Positions 40,789-50,645 of a stretch of DNA of 64,000 nucleotides are shown piece by piece (the stretch's first letter is position 1; each line of letters begins with the position of its first letter). Origin of the DNA: Ciceribacter lividus (GTDB lineage: Bacteria > Pseudomonadota > Alphaproteobacteria > Rhizobiales > Rhizobiaceae); NCBI RefSeq assembly GCF_003337715.1, contig NZ_QPIX01000016.1, positions 28,812 through 92,811 on the forward strand, read 5' to 3'. The notes beneath the pieces are model-generated. The model ran no database searches and was not told the origin of the DNA. It worked only from the letters and a program-made list of their open reading frames with translations. A program made the translations under genes and the position numbers.

Positions 40789-41085
40789 CTAACGGCGCGG
40801 ACGCCCGTAAAGCTCCCGCAGTTCGTTCTTTGCAGCCTCCAGCACCGCTTTCCGTTCCTCGGGCAGGTTCCTGCCCGCCCGGTTTAGATAGAACGTCAGC
40901 ATTGACATCGCCGACCGGAAAGGGCTGCTCTTGCGTCGGGAGGAGGCCTCGGCGGAAGCCTTGAGTGATCTCGCCACCGCCTTCGGATCATCCTTCAGGA
41001 ATACGTCCTCTTCCAGATCGAGCGCATTGCTGTGCTCCGTGACTTCCTGGGACCACCGCTTGCGCTTCCGCTCGTCGCCGGCCAT
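40789..41085 (-). CDS. DUF3175 domain protein
   Basis: 98-residue basic protein. The family pattern KRWSQEVTEHSNALDLEEDV, then KDDPKAVARSLKASAE and the core SPFRSAMSMLTFYLNRAGRN with NLPEERKAVLEAAKNELR, covers nearly the full length. Members are small, single-domain and uncharacterised. It is convergent with thiE and is separated from the chemoreceptor by 152 bases that contain a terminator. Confidence 0.84.
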   Translation of the reverse strand: MAGDERKRKRWSQEVTEHSNALDLEEDVFLKDDPKAVARSLKASAEASSRRKSSPFRSAMSMLTFYLNRAGRNLPEERKAVLEAAKNELRELYGRPRR

Positions 41086-41179
41086 CGCCTGCCCTCCGCG
41101 GTTCGTCGCCTCGACTCCGCTCGAAGCCTACCACGGATCGCGCGGACAGTCCGCCCGGCGGGCTGGATCGCAGAAATGC

Positions 41180-41207
41180 AAAGAGCCGCCGGGGTGACCG
41201 GCGGCTC
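41180..41207 (-). terminator. Intrinsic terminator after the chemoreceptor gene
   Basis: Perfect 10-base stem GAGCCGCCGG (41183-41192) and CCGGCGGCTC (41198-41207) with a 5-base loop; read on the minus strand it is followed by TTTGCATTTC. It lies about 30 bases after the chemoreceptor stop. Confidence 0.8.
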
Positions 41208-41237
41208 GAACGGGCGAAAGGCGATGGTCGCAACCGG

Positions 41238-43775
41238 TTACGCCGCGTAGGCTCCCCGTTCGCTGGCGCGCGCGTTGCCCTCCGGCAGCCGGAACTGGCT
41301 GACGAGATGCATGAGGGCGTCCGCCTCGTCGGCAAGCCGGCGTGTCGCAGCATTGGTCTCCTCGACCATGGCGGCATTGCGCTGGGTCATCTGGTCCATG
41401 GCGTTGACGGAAGAGTTGACCTCCGACAGCGCGTTCGACTGGTCGCGGCTCGCCATCGCGATCATCGCGACCCGTTCAGAGACGGTGATGATGTTCGCCG
41501 AGATTTCAGCGAGCACCGCACCCGTCTGCTGCACAAGCTTGGCGCCGGAGGAAACCTCGGTGCTCGACTTGTGGATGAGATCCTTGATCTGCTGGGCGGC
41601 ACCCGCCGAACGCTGGGCGAGCTCGCGCACTTCCTGCGCGACCACGGCGAAGCCCTTGCCGGCCTCGCCGGCCCGCGCCGCTTCGATACCCGCGTTGAGC
41701 GCAAGAAGGTTCGTCTGGAAGGCGATCTCGTCGATGACGTCGATGATCTGCACGATCTGGCCCGAGGCGTCCTCGATCCGACCCATTGCCGCGATGGCGT
41801 TGCCGACGACGACGGAGGAGGTGTCGGCACGGCTCTTGGTATCGGCGACGATCACGTTAGCTTCCTCGGCCTGCTCGGCGGAGGACTTGACGGTGACGGT
41901 AATCTCCTCAACGGCGGCGGCGGTCTCTTCGAGCGAAGCCGCCTGCTGTTCGGTCCGCTTGGCGAGATTGTCGGCCGCAGAGCTCATCTCCGCGGCGTTG
42001 CGCTGGATCATGTAGGTGTTCGAGCGCACCTGCGTCATCGTCTCCTGCAGGCGCTGCAGCGACTGGTTGAAGTCGTTGCGAAGCTGTTCCAGGCGACCGT
42101 GGAACGGCGTGTCGATGGTCTCGGAGATGTCGCCCTGTGCAAGACGGCCGAGACCTGCGGCGAGCGCCGTGACGGCGAACTCGATCTGCCGGTCGGTCTG
42201 CTGCTTTTCGAGGTCGTTGCGGCGGCGCTCTTCCTCCGCCTCGGCCCGTTCGGCCTCGCTGCGGTGTTCGATCTCCATCTTTGAAAGTGCGTTCTGCTTG
42301 AAGACGCCGAGTGCACGCGCCATCTCGCCGATCTCGTCGACGCGGCCTTCTCCGGTGATCTTGGTGTCGAGGACGCCGTCGGCAAGCCGGCGCATCGCCG
42401 CAGTGATCTGGCCAATCGGCCCCTTGAAGGTGAGGACGAGGCCGATACCCGCGAAGACCGAGATGACGATGCCGAGAACAGTCGCACTGATCGAGATCGA
42501 ATTGGCTTCGCGGCGGTCATTGCCCGCACTCTGCTTCTGCACCTCGGCGAACGAGGTAAGGTGCGTCCAGATGACCCCCAGATCGGCTGCAGCTTCATCG
42601 AAGCGAGTCTTGCGCTCCTGGCTGACCTTGACCAGCTCGACACTGGCTCCGACCATAGTTTCGACCGCCGGAGTCAGCTCCTTCTTAACCTGCATCAGGA
42701 TCGGCTGGTCCGCAGCTGTCTTGTCGAGAGCTCCAAGGAATTTCTTGATCGTATTGAATTGCTGCTCCAGCAGCATCCGGTTCTGCTCGCTCGGATCGAG
42801 CAGGAAGCGCGCCATCATGATCTGCAGGGCATAGCCCGCCGCCATCACCTGGCGTCCGTCAGCGATCACGGCCTGGGCCTTGGCAAGCGGCACGTCGAGC
42901 TCGCCAAACTTGATCGTGGCCTCCTTCATCTTCTGCTGCGCTGCGAGGCCGAGATAGGCGTTGAGCTGCGTGAAGCTGCGAAGCTTGCCGGCAAGGTCGG
43001 TGATTACAGCTTCCGACCGGTCATTTGCGTCGATCACGGCCTTAAGCTCCCCGGCGATCTTTTCGAGCGTCCTGACAGCCGACCTGTTGGCTTCCGGCAG
43101 AACGGTGGCAAGAGTCTGCTGATGGGCGACGATCTGGCCGAGCCGTTCGGCGATAACAGCGAACTTCTCGTCGGGTGTCTTGGCCTTGGTGAAGGCGGAA
43201 CTGGTTTCAGAGAGGAAGGAGCCGGCACTGCGGATGCTTTCGGCGTCACGCAAGATGGATTTCGCGGCAGCGTCATCCGCCTGAACGGCACGTTCCATGG
43301 TCGTCATGGCAGCGGTGACGCGACCCTGAGACAAAACTACGTCTTTTGTCCCCTGCTGCAGCGTGCCCACGAGCGTCGACTCTGTTTCATGCAGGCGCCA
43401 CAAGTCGTCGATGTGGACGAAGACCTTGTCGATCAGTCTACCCGCTTCCTCAAGATCCGCACGCCCGTCGGCATCCGGCGAGAGCTGGGAGAGCGTGGTC
43501 TCGAGGTTCCGCTTCTGCTGTTCCAGCCGGCCGGTGACATCGCCTCGCGCCTCCTCGGTCGTGTGCGCGAGGAATTCGTTCATCGCGGCCGATACGTCGC
43601 GGAAACCGCTCAAGGACTGCAGTACGCTATTCGATATCTCAATGCGCCCCTGCAACAGGCCCGAGGCCCAGAGCCCCGTGAAGCCGACGGCGGAAATGCT
43701 GATGACGAAGGGCAGGATGAAGATCAGTACCTTCGTCTGGATATTGAAACGCGACAGAACTCGATCAATGAACAC
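41238..43775 (-). CDS. Methyl-accepting chemotaxis protein
   Basis: 845-residue transmembrane chemoreceptor. TM1 covers about residues 15-38 and TM2 about residues 435-458; the roughly 395 periplasmic residues between them look all-helical, suggesting a helical bimodular-type sensor. A HAMP domain follows, then a long signalling coiled coil with the hairpin tip [20 protein letters not shown]. No C-terminal CheR-tethering pentapeptide is seen (it ends RGAYAA). The start is GTG at 43775 with GGAGGAGG seven bases upstream. The ligand is unknown; ChvE-type sugar proteins are known chemotaxis partners in relatives, but no link is shown here. Confidence 0.92.
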   Translation of the reverse strand: MFIDRVLSRFNIQTKVLIFILPFVISISAVGFTGLWASGLLQGRIEISNSVLQSLSGFRDVSAAMNEFLAHTTEEARGDVTGRLEQQKRNLETTLSQLSPDADGRADLEEAGRLIDKVFVHIDDLWRLHETESTLVGTLQQGTKDVVLSQGRVTAAMTTMERAVQADDAAAKSILRDAESIRSAGSFLSETSSAFTKAKTPDEKFAVIAERLGQIVAHQQTLATVLPEANRSAVRTLEKIAGELKAVIDANDRSEAVITDLAGKLRSFTQLNAYLGLAAQQKMKEATIKFGELDVPLAKAQAVIADGRQVMAAGYALQIMMARFLLDPSEQNRMLLEQQFNTIKKFLGALDKTAADQPILMQVKKELTPAVETMVGASVELVKVSQERKTRFDEAAADLGVIWTHLTSFAEVQKQSAGNDRREANSISISATVLGIVISVFAGIGLVLTFKGPIGQITAAMRRLADGVLDTKITGEGRVDEIGEMARALGVFKQNALSKMEIEHRSEAERAEAEEERRRNDLEKQQTDRQIEFAVTALAAGLGRLAQGDISETIDTPFHGRLEQLRNDFNQSLQRLQETMTQVRSNTYMIQRNAAEMSSAADNLAKRTEQQAASLEETAAAVEEITVTVKSSAEQAEEANVIVADTKSRADTSSVVVGNAIAAMGRIEDASGQIVQIIDVIDEIAFQTNLLALNAGIEAARAGEAGKGFAVVAQEVRELAQRSAGAAQQIKDLIHKSSTEVSSGAKLVQQTGAVLAEISANIITVSERVAMIAMASRDQSNALSEVNSSVNAMDQMTQRNAAMVEETNAATRRLADEADALMHLVSQFRLPEGNARASERGAYAA

Positions 43776-43951
43776 TTGCAATCCTCCTCCGGCGTCTCCG
43801 TCCGGCAAATATCGTCACATGCGGCACCGGCAATGCTGCACGGATAACTGGTGGAGACTAGGCGAAAGATCACTAACGGCCGATTAAGACGGCGGCACTT
43901 CTTCCCGCTTCGGCACATGCATTTGCGAGCCCGCGAATGCGGGAGCCGCCT

Positions 43952-44695
43952 TCAATTCTCGGGATGCGCCTTGCCGGCCCGCTTCAGCCAACCCGACAGT
44001 TCAGCTTCCGCCCTTTCGAGCGCGGCGTGGTTGAGGAGCTTGCGCAGGAAGGCGACCGTCACCGCCCGGGCCCGGAGGTTGAACCAGGCCTCGCCGTGCG
44101 TGTCGACGGCGGGCTGGTAGACGCCGAGCTTCTCGTACAGGCTCTGCAGGCGGTTCTGCACGCTCCTGAGCGAGAGATGGCGCCTTGAGGCGATCGCCCT
44201 GTCGGTGAGCCCGAGTGCGATGTCGACGAGGATTTCATATTCGGAATCGGTGAAGCCACGGGCCGTGCCGAGACTGCGCTGCTGCAAGCCACGGATCTCG
44301 CGATCGATCATGCACTGGCTCTCGACGAAAATCGCCCGCAGCGCGAGACGCAGCCGCTCGTCGGACGCCGATTTCAGAATATAGCCGTAGGCCGCTCCGT
44401 CGGGCACGATGCGGGCGATTCCCCGCACGTTCGCCTCGTCGGCATAGTTCGACCAGAAAAGGATGCTGGTGTCCGGTCGCTCGTGCCAGATCGTCCGCGC
44501 AGCCTCGATGCCATTTTTCGGGCTCATCTGCAGGTCCATGACGATCCGGTCGAACCGGTGTTCGCGTGCGAGCTTCTCGGCGGCGACGCCGTCCTCGGCC
44601 TCCATGATGAGGTCGCATTCGGGCAGCGCGGCGCGAACCGTCTCGTTCAGATAGCTGCGGTGCAGGGGGTCATCCTCGACAATCAGTACCTTCAT
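43952..44695 (-). CDS. NarL/LuxR-family response regulator
   Basis: 247-residue response regulator. The receiver domain (1-125) has acidic Asp8/Asp9, phospho-acceptor Asp54 in VMDLQMSPKNG and Lys108. The C-terminal part (about 145-200) has a LuxR-like HTH (TDSEYEILVDIALGLTDRAI, then SLRSVQNRLQSLYEKLGV). It overlaps the kinase stop by four bases, so the two form a coupled pair. A further 45-residue helical tail follows the HTH. Probable target is the divergent sugar ABC operon (see operator repeats at 45997-46032). Confidence 0.9.
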   Translation of the reverse strand: MKVLIVEDDPLHRSYLNETVRAALPECDLIMEAEDGVAAEKLAREHRFDRIVMDLQMSPKNGIEAARTIWHERPDTSILFWSNYADEANVRGIARIVPDGAAYGYILKSASDERLRLALRAIFVESQCMIDREIRGLQQRSLGTARGFTDSEYEILVDIALGLTDRAIASRRHLSLRSVQNRLQSLYEKLGVYQPAVDTHGEAWFNLRARAVTVAFLRKLLNHAALERAEAELSGWLKRAGKAHPEN

Positions 44696-45915
44696 GTCGT
44701 CTCCCCTTCGCCGGGCGCGGCGAGCCTCACACGCACATAGGAGCCGTTGGCGTCACTCCCGCAGGAGAACTGCGCAGCGATCAGGCGCGCCCGCGTGCGC
44801 ATGTTCTCGATGCCGCTGCCGCGGGCGCCCGATTTCTGCTTCATGCCGACGCCATTGTCGCGAATCTCGAGGACGAGATGGTGTGCATCCTTGGTGAGAT
44901 GCACGTCCAGCCGGTCACCGTCGGAGTGCCGGATGGCGTTGTTGATCGCCTCCTGCGCGATGCGGAAGATCGCCAGCGTCACTGTCTGTGGCAACCGGTT
45001 GCAGGCGCCGTCCGTGTCATCGACGAGGTGCCAGTCGAACGTCATGCCGCTATCGCGAACCGATCGCTCGATCTGGGTCTCGATCGCCTCGACGAGCCCG
45101 AAGAGCTGCAGCACCGAGGGGCGTGCCTGTTCGATGATCTGGCGCAGATCGTGCATGGATTCTTGCAGGCTGCGCGCCAGCGGCTCCAGCATCTCGCCGG
45201 ACACGCTCGACATCAGGCTCAACCGTTCGAGACGGCGCGACAGCCGTGTCATGTCGGCGAGCGTCTGGTCGTGCAGTTCCATGCCGATGCGCTGCCGTTC
45301 GGCGTCGAGCGCTTCCGTCAGCCGGCGCGCGCCCTGCCGCAAGGCTTCTTCGCGAACCCGCGTTTCCGCTTCCACGATCGCCGAGCGTTTCGCCTCCTCG
45401 ACCGCCCGCAAGGCGTAGAAATACGGGGCGATGAGGTCGGCGATGGAGCACGCCCGCTCGAGATGGCGGGCCGTGTAGTAATCCGGCGTGAGGCTCGAGA
45501 ACGAGAGCGCCCCGATGGTCTCGCCGTGCACCTTCAGTGCGGCGTGCAGCCGGCTCCGCAGGTTGTTTTCGAGGATCGGCGTCGAGAACGCTCCCTCGAA
45601 ATGAAAGACGGGATCGGTGCTGGCATCCGCGGTAATCAGCCGGTCTACCTCGCCGACGAGCAGGCTTCTGAGCGGGCTCTGCTGGATGCTGGCGGGAGGC
45701 CGCTTGCTCCAGTCGGTCGCAAGCCCGCTTTCGTAGGCCGTGTGGAACGTGCTGCCGGGCGTGATGATGCAGACATCCATGTGGTCGTGTGGAATAATCG
45801 ACTTGATTTCCTTGGCGACTGCATCTATCGCCGACTGGAAGTCGAGCTGACCGGCCAGAAGCCGGGCAATGCGCATGTACTGCGCGAAAAGTTCTGCCGA
45901 TAGCTCGTCCGGCAT
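44692..45915 (-). CDS. GAF-domain sensor histidine kinase (HisKA_3 type)
   Basis: 407-residue cytoplasmic kinase. A GAF domain covers about residues 20-175 and a coiled linker leads to the HisKA_3 dimerisation helix with the phospho-accepting His215 in GMELHDQTLADMTR. The ATPase lobe has the N box (AQEAINNAIRHSDG), DNGVGM and GSGIENMRTRA. No transmembrane segment is visible, so the signal is intracellular. GGGAGG before tandem ATGs supports the start at 45915 (or 45918). It is divergent from the sugar ABC operon and overlaps the regulator gene. Confidence 0.9.
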   Translation of the reverse strand: MPDELSAELFAQYMRIARLLAGQLDFQSAIDAVAKEIKSIIPHDHMDVCIITPGSTFHTAYESGLATDWSKRPPASIQQSPLRSLLVGEVDRLITADASTDPVFHFEGAFSTPILENNLRSRLHAALKVHGETIGALSFSSLTPDYYTARHLERACSIADLIAPYFYALRAVEEAKRSAIVEAETRVREEALRQGARRLTEALDAERQRIGMELHDQTLADMTRLSRRLERLSLMSSVSGEMLEPLARSLQESMHDLRQIIEQARPSVLQLFGLVEAIETQIERSVRDSGMTFDWHLVDDTDGACNRLPQTVTLAIFRIAQEAINNAIRHSDGDRLDVHLTKDAHHLVLEIRDNGVGMKQKSGARGSGIENMRTRARLIAAQFSCGSDANGSYVRVRLAAPGEGETT

Positions 45916-46186
45916 CATTTCCTCCCGCCGGCATCTCGTCGGATGCCGGCCTGCCGCCAAGGCATTTAGCATAGCGCAATTGCCGGCGGCGATGTCTTGC
46001 GGCTTCCCGCAAACGATCTGCGGGTTCCCGCAACAGCTTTGCTTCTAACCGTCTATACAGCTTTCGGCATTTCCTGCATCCTCATTTTTGCCGAGGCCGT
46101 TCCTCGGCGTGAGATAAGCCCACGAGATAGCCGTAGAGGAGCGGTCTCGGGGATAGCCGCCAAAGGGCGTTTAGGGAGAGAGAAAG
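45916..46186. promoter_or_regulatory. Control region of the two-component genes and sugar ABC operon, with two matching operators
   Basis: 271-base divergent gap. It has two near-identical palindromes, TTGCGG-CTTC-CCGCAA at 45997-46012 and CTGCGG-GTTC-CCGCAA at 46018-46033 (14 of 16 bases shared), exactly 21 bases or two helical turns apart. Such phased repeats are typical of dimers binding side by side. They lie about 155-190 bases upstream of the binding-protein start and about 85-115 bases from the kinase start. They are good candidates for sites of the adjacent response regulator. Confidence 0.62.
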
Positions 46187-47203
46187 ATGAATTTCAGGTC
46201 GATGCTGATGGCGTCCGTCGCCGTCCTTTGTGCTGCCGTGCCGATGACTGCGCAGGCAGACACGTCGTCGAAAAAGATCGCCTTGTCGAACAACTATGCA
46301 GGCAACTCCTGGCGCCAGGCGATGCTGACGAGCTGGGACAAGGTCACCAAGGAAGCGGTGAAGGCCGGCGTCGTGGCCGCTGCCGATCCGTTCACGACGG
46401 CTGAAAACCAGGCGACCGAACAGGCCGCCCAGATCCAGAACATGATCCTGCAGGGTTACGACGCGATCGTTCTCAATGCCGCGTCCCCGACCGCTCTCAA
46501 CGGTGCCGTCAAGGAAGCCTGCGATGCCGGCATCACCGTCGTTTCCTTCGACGGCATCGTCACCGAGCCCTGCGCATGGCGCATCGCCGTCGACTTCAAG
46601 GAAATGGGTCGCAGCCAGGTCGAGTACCTGTCGAAGAAGCTCCCCCAGGGCGGCAACCTGCTCGAAATCCGTGGCCTCGCCGGCGTCTTCGTCGACGACG
46701 AAATCTCCGCCGGTATCCATGCAGGCGTCGAGCAGTATCCGCAGTTCAAGATCGTCGGCTCCGTCCATGGCGACTGGGCTCAGGACGTTGCGCAGCGCGC
46801 CGTCGCCGGCGTCCTGCCGAGCCTGCCGGAAATCGCCGCCGTCGTGACCCAGGGTGGTGACGGCTACGGTGCCGCCCAGGCCTTCGAAGCCGCCAAGCGT
46901 CCGACGCCCGTGATCGTCATGGGCAACCGCGAGGACGAGCTGCAGTGGTGGAAGAAGCAGAAGGATGCGAACGGCTACGAGACCATGTCCGTCTCCATCG
47001 CTCCCGGCGTCTCCACGCTCGCCTTCTGGGTTGCACAGCAGATCCTCGACGGCAAGGAAGTGAAGAAGGACCTCGTCGTGCCGTTCCTGCGCATCGACCA
47101 GGACACCCTTGAGAAGAACCTCGAAACGACCCAGAAGGGCGGCGTTGCCAACGTCGAGTACTCGCTCGAGGACGCACAGGCCGTGATCGCAGCCGCCAAG
47201 TAA
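46187..47203 (+). CDS. Sugar ABC transporter substrate-binding protein (CUT2 type)
   Basis: 338-residue periplasmic binding protein of the type I sugar-binding class. The signal peptide MNFRSMLMASVAVLCAAVPM is cleaved after AQA at residue 24. Family blocks: ALSNNYAGNSWRQAML, NAASPTALNGAVKEACDAGI and VTQGGDGYGAAQAFEA. It has GGGAGAG upstream. The ligand is not readable; the presence of an SMP-30 lactonase downstream suggests a sugar whose lactone is hydrolysed. It is followed by a long hairpin before the ATPase gene. Confidence 0.92.
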   Translation: MNFRSMLMASVAVLCAAVPMTAQADTSSKKIALSNNYAGNSWRQAMLTSWDKVTKEAVKAGVVAAADPFTTAENQATEQAAQIQNMILQGYDAIVLNAASPTALNGAVKEACDAGITVVSFDGIVTEPCAWRIAVDFKEMGRSQVEYLSKKLPQGGNLLEIRGLAGVFVDDEISAGIHAGVEQYPQFKIVGSVHGDWAQDVAQRAVAGVLPSLPEIAAVVTQGGDGYGAAQAFEAAKRPTPVIVMGNREDELQWWKKQKDANGYETMSVSIAPGVSTLAFWVAQQILDGKEVKKDLVVPFLRIDQDTLEKNLETTQKGGVANVEYSLEDAQAVIAAAK

Positions 47204-47220
47204 GGCTGACATTACGACCT

Positions 47221-47286
47221 GAGCCCGTGCGCTCCCGACGTCAGCCCCTCGATGTCGTATGGAGCGCCGGGCTCTCTTCTATCTTT
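47221..47286 (+). terminator. Long attenuator-like hairpin after the binding-protein gene
   Basis: A 5' arm GAGCCCGTGCGCTCC (47221-47235) pairs with GGAGCGCCGGGCTC (47261-47274), interrupted by a small bulge, and an inner 7-base stem CGACGTC (47236-47242) pairs with GATGTCG (47251-47257). A T-rich run TCTTCTATCTTTTT follows. It lies 17 bases after the binding-protein stop and 23 bases before the ATPase start, as in the chvE-gguA case. Confidence 0.82.
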
Positions 47287-47308
47287 TTCAAGGACGGTGC
47301 GCGCAGAC

Positions 47309-48757
47309 ATGCCCGGAACCAATACGGTTGTTTCAGTTCAAGGCGTCAGGGTCGAGTTCGGCGCCGTGAAAGCGCTGAACGGCGTCGATCTCGAGGTCGG
47401 AGCCGGAGAAGCGATCGGCCTGGTCGGCCATAACGGCGCCGGCAAGTCGACCATCGTCAACGTCATCAACGGCGTCTTGTCGCCGCATCACGGCTCGATT
47501 TCCTACGCCGGAGAGGCCGCAAACGGAATTTCCGCAGCACGCGCCGCCGGCGTGCGCTGTGTCTTCCAGGAACTGTCGCTCTGCCCCAACCTGACGGTTG
47601 CGGAAAACACGCGATTGATGCATGCCGGTCTTCAGGGCTTCGGCTGGCGCACGAAGGCCGGCGGGCTGGTTCGCAGGAAGCTCGACGAAATCTTTCCCGG
47701 CAACCGCATCGACGCCTCCGCCCAGGTGGGGGATCTCTCGATCGCCGAACGCCAGATGGTAGAGATCGCCATCAATTTCCTGACGGTCACCGAAAAGCCG
47801 AAGCTGGTGATCCTCGACGAGCCGACCTCCTCCCTCGACGCCGGACTGGCGGAGCAATTGCTCGCCTATGTCCGCCGCTTCGTCTCCGAGGGCGGATCGG
47901 TCCTCTTCATTTCGCATATTCTCGGCGAAATCCTCTCCACCGCCGACCGCATCGTGGTGATGAAGGACGGCAAGGTCGTGGCGTCGCGCCCGGCCGACGG
48001 TTTCTCGGTGCGCAGCCTCGTGGAAGCGATGGGCAGCGTCGTCAAGGAACGCAACAAGACCGAAGGCCGCGCCGCGAGCACCGCCCCCGTCGTTCTCGAA
48101 CTGCCGGCACGCGGCGGCAGCGCCATTGCCTTCCGCGCCCGCAAGGGCGAGATCATCGGACTTGCCGGGCTCGCCGGCCACGGCCAGACGGAGACGCTGC
48201 TCGACCTCTTTGGCCGCAATTGCAGCAATTGGCTTCCCACGCGAAAGACCCCCGTCGCCTTCGTGGCCGGTGACCGTTCGCTCAACGGCACGTTCCCTCT
48301 CTGGAGCATCCTTCGCAACCTCACCATCGGTCACCTGAGGGCGCTGGCGCGGCTCGGCACGGTCGATGCCGGGCGCGAAGATGCCGTCGGGGCCGACTGG
48401 AAGGAACGCATCTCCATCAAGACCCCGGATCTCGCCAACCCGATCCTGTCACTCTCCGGCGGCAACCAGCAGAAGGTACTCTTTGCCCGTGCGCTGTCCG
48501 GCGATGCCGAAACCGTCCTGATGGACGATCCGATGCGTGGCGTCGATATCGGAACGAAACAGGAAGTCTACAGCATTCTCCGCAGCGAAGCCGCCGCTGG
48601 CCGGACATTTATCTGGTACTCCACCGAGATGGACGAAATCTGCCTTTGCGACCGCGTCTACGTCTTCCGTGACGGCGCCATCGTCGCCGAACTCACGGGC
48701 GACGCAATAACCGAGGACCACGTGCTGGCTGCCTCCTTCTCGGGAGAAGCCGCATGA
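47309..48757 (+). CDS. Sugar ABC transporter ATP-binding protein (duplicated, CUT2 type)
   Basis: 482-residue double ATPase. The first half has Walker A GHNGAGKS at residues 40-47 and Walker [12 protein letters not shown]; the second half has the family [15 protein letters not shown] and [11 protein letters not shown]. Its second Walker A region GLAGHGQTE is degenerate, as in GguA. The second domain is shorter than usual by about 25 residues (total 482 against about 500). The start at 47309 ([12 protein letters not shown]) has AAGGA 14 bases upstream, which is wide. It overlaps the first permease by four bases. Confidence 0.9.
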   Translation: MPGTNTVVSVQGVRVEFGAVKALNGVDLEVGAGEAIGLVGHNGAGKSTIVNVINGVLSPHHGSISYAGEAANGISAARAAGVRCVFQELSLCPNLTVAENTRLMHAGLQGFGWRTKAGGLVRRKLDEIFPGNRIDASAQVGDLSIAERQMVEIAINFLTVTEKPKLVILDEPTSSLDAGLAEQLLAYVRRFVSEGGSVLFISHILGEILSTADRIVVMKDGKVVASRPADGFSVRSLVEAMGSVVKERNKTEGRAASTAPVVLELPARGGSAIAFRARKGEIIGLAGLAGHGQTETLLDLFGRNCSNWLPTRKTPVAFVAGDRSLNGTFPLWSILRNLTIGHLRALARLGTVDAGREDAVGADWKERISIKTPDLANPILSLSGGNQQKVLFARALSGDAETVLMDDPMRGVDIGTKQEVYSILRSEAAAGRTFIWYSTEMDEICLCDRVYVFRDGAIVAELTGDAITEDHVLAASFSGEAA

Positions 48758-49698
48758 AGGGGCCCTCCGCGAACACCCTCCGCCTGCTGATTCCGGCGGT
48801 TTCCCTCCTCGTGCTGCTTGCCGCGGTCTTCTACCTGCAACCGCGGGCAATGAGCTATACCGGCCTCAATCTCCTCTTCAATCTCGCGGTGCCGATCGCG
48901 CTCGCGACGATCGCCCAGATGATTATCATCGCGGTCAACGACCTCGATCTTTCGATGGGCACCTTCGTCAGCTTCGCCGCCTGCGTCACTGCCGCCTACA
49001 TGCCGGACACGCCCCTCCTCGCCGTCGTGATGCTCGCCGGCGCCGTCGCGGTCTACGCCCTTCTCGGCTTCGTCATCACGCTGCGCGATCTTCCCTCGAT
49101 CGTCGTCACGCTCGGCATGAGCTTCGTCTGGAGCGGACTTGCCGTCCTCATCCTGCCGGCCCCCGGCGGCCAGGCGCCGGTTTGGCTGCGGACCGTGATG
49201 ACAGCGAAGCCGCCGCTTGTTCCGATGGCGATCGTCGCCAGCATCGTGATCGCGGCGGTCGCCCATTTCATCGTGGCACGCACCACCTTCGGCGTGCTGA
49301 TCCGTGGCATCGGCGGCAACAGCCGCTCGGTGGCCCGTGCCGGCTGGTCGGTGCTCCGGATGAAGGCCGCAGCCTATGCGCTGGCCGGCGTCTTCGCTGT
49401 CCTCTCCGGCATGGCGCTGGTCGGGCTCACAACCTCCGCCGATGCGAACATCGCGCTGCGCTATACGCTGCTTTCGATCGCCGGCGTCATCCTCGGCGGC
49501 GGCGAATTCGTCGGCGGGCGCGTCTCAGCCGTCGGTGCGGTCGTCGGGGCGCTGACCCTTACACTCGCCGGCTCTTTCCTGTCGTTCCTGCGCATTTCGC
49601 CCGATTGGCAGATCGGCGCCCAGGGCGCGATCCTGATCGTCGTGCTCGCCTTGCGTCTTCTCTTCAACCGCAGCCAACAGAAGGGCAAGGCACAATGA
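48754..49698 (+). CDS. Sugar ABC transporter permease 1 (CUT2 type)
   Basis: 314-residue inner-membrane permease, about eight hydrophobic segments. The motif [20 protein letters not shown] is the CUT2 signature, and the loop [13 protein letters not shown] contacts the ATPase. It overlaps the ATPase stop and the second permease start by four bases each. Two different permeases, rather than one homodimer, make this a heterodimeric transporter, unlike GguB. Confidence 0.92.
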   Translation: MKGPSANTLRLLIPAVSLLVLLAAVFYLQPRAMSYTGLNLLFNLAVPIALATIAQMIIIAVNDLDLSMGTFVSFAACVTAAYMPDTPLLAVVMLAGAVAVYALLGFVITLRDLPSIVVTLGMSFVWSGLAVLILPAPGGQAPVWLRTVMTAKPPLVPMAIVASIVIAAVAHFIVARTTFGVLIRGIGGNSRSVARAGWSVLRMKAAAYALAGVFAVLSGMALVGLTTSADANIALRYTLLSIAGVILGGGEFVGGRVSAVGAVVGALTLTLAGSFLSFLRISPDWQIGAQGAILIVVLALRLLFNRSQQKGKAQ

Positions 49699-50645
49699 AC
49701 CGCGCCTCGATGCTCCTGTCGAAACCCTGGATCTGGTCCTTCGCCGCGGCGATGGCCACCTGGATCGTCACCCTGCTGTTCACCGGCGGCGCGAGCTTCG
49801 TCGGCCTGTCCCAGGCAACGCTGACCTTTGCGGCCTTCTCCGTCATCGTCGGGCTCGGCCAGATGCTGGTCATCACCCTCGGCCCCGGCAATGTCGATCT
49901 CTCCGTTCCCGCGACGATCACGCTCTCCGGCACCGTCGCGCTGAAGCTGATGGACGGCCAGGACGCGATGATCCTGCCCGGTCTCCTGATCGCGGTCGCG
50001 ATCGGGCTTGCGATCGGCATCCTGAACTACGGGCTCATCAAGCTGCTGCGCATCCCCCCGATCATCGCAACGCTTTCGATGAGCTTCATCGTGCAGTCGG
50101 CGGCAATCTGGTACAATCGCGGCCTGCGCATCAAGCCGCCCGAAACGCTCGCATCCTTCTCGATCGCGACCACCTTCGGCATCCCGAATGTCGCGCTGGT
50201 CGCCCTCCTGCTGTCGGTCGCCGTCTGGTGGGCGCTCGAAAAGGCGGTCTACGGCCGCTGGATTTCCGCGATCGGCCAGAGCTCCTTCGCCGCCCGCATG
50301 GCCGGCATCCCGGTCGATGGCACCCGCTTCGCCACCTACGTGCTCTGCGCCGTACTGGCATCCGTCTGCGGCTACCTGCTCGCGAGCTTCTCCGGCGGTG
50401 CGGCACTCAATATGGGCGCCGAATATCTCCTGATGTCGATCGCCGTCGTCGTCATCGGCGGCTCGGCGGTGGCCGGCGGCAATTCGAACGTGCCGGGCAT
50501 CTGGGGCGCCTCGCTCTTCATGTTCCTGGTCGTCTCGATGCTCAACACCTACGGCTTCGGGGCGGGCGTTCGCCTGATCCTGACCGGCCTCATCATCATT
50601 GCCGTGATCCTGGCCGCCAGCCGGCCGACCGGACGGGCGCGATGA
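49695..50645 (+). CDS. Sugar ABC transporter permease 2 (CUT2 type)
   Basis: 316-residue inner-membrane permease. MLVITLGPGNVDLSVPATITL carries the family motif with Gly-Asn-Val-Asp instead of the usual hydrophobic-Asp pair, and AIGQSSFAARMAGIPV is the ATPase-contact loop. It overlaps the first permease and the lactonase start by four bases each. Confidence 0.92.
   Translation: MNRASMLLSKPWIWSFAAAMATWIVTLLFTGGASFVGLSQATLTFAAFSVIVGLGQMLVITLGPGNVDLSVPATITLSGTVALKLMDGQDAMILPGLLIAVAIGLAIGILNYGLIKLLRIPPIIATLSMSFIVQSAAIWYNRGLRIKPPETLASFSIATTFGIPNVALVALLLSVAVWWALEKAVYGRWISAIGQSSFAARMAGIPVDGTRFATYVLCAVLASVCGYLLASFSGGAALNMGAEYLLMSIAVVVIGGSAVAGGNSNVPGIWGASLFMFLVVSMLNTYGFGAGVRLILTGLIIIAVILAASRPTGRAR

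Noticed and set aside
43930..43943. Short CCCGC-GAAT-GCGGG hairpin after the response regulator gene
   Set aside because: Stem of only five pairs and no T run on the minus strand; too weak to list as a terminator.
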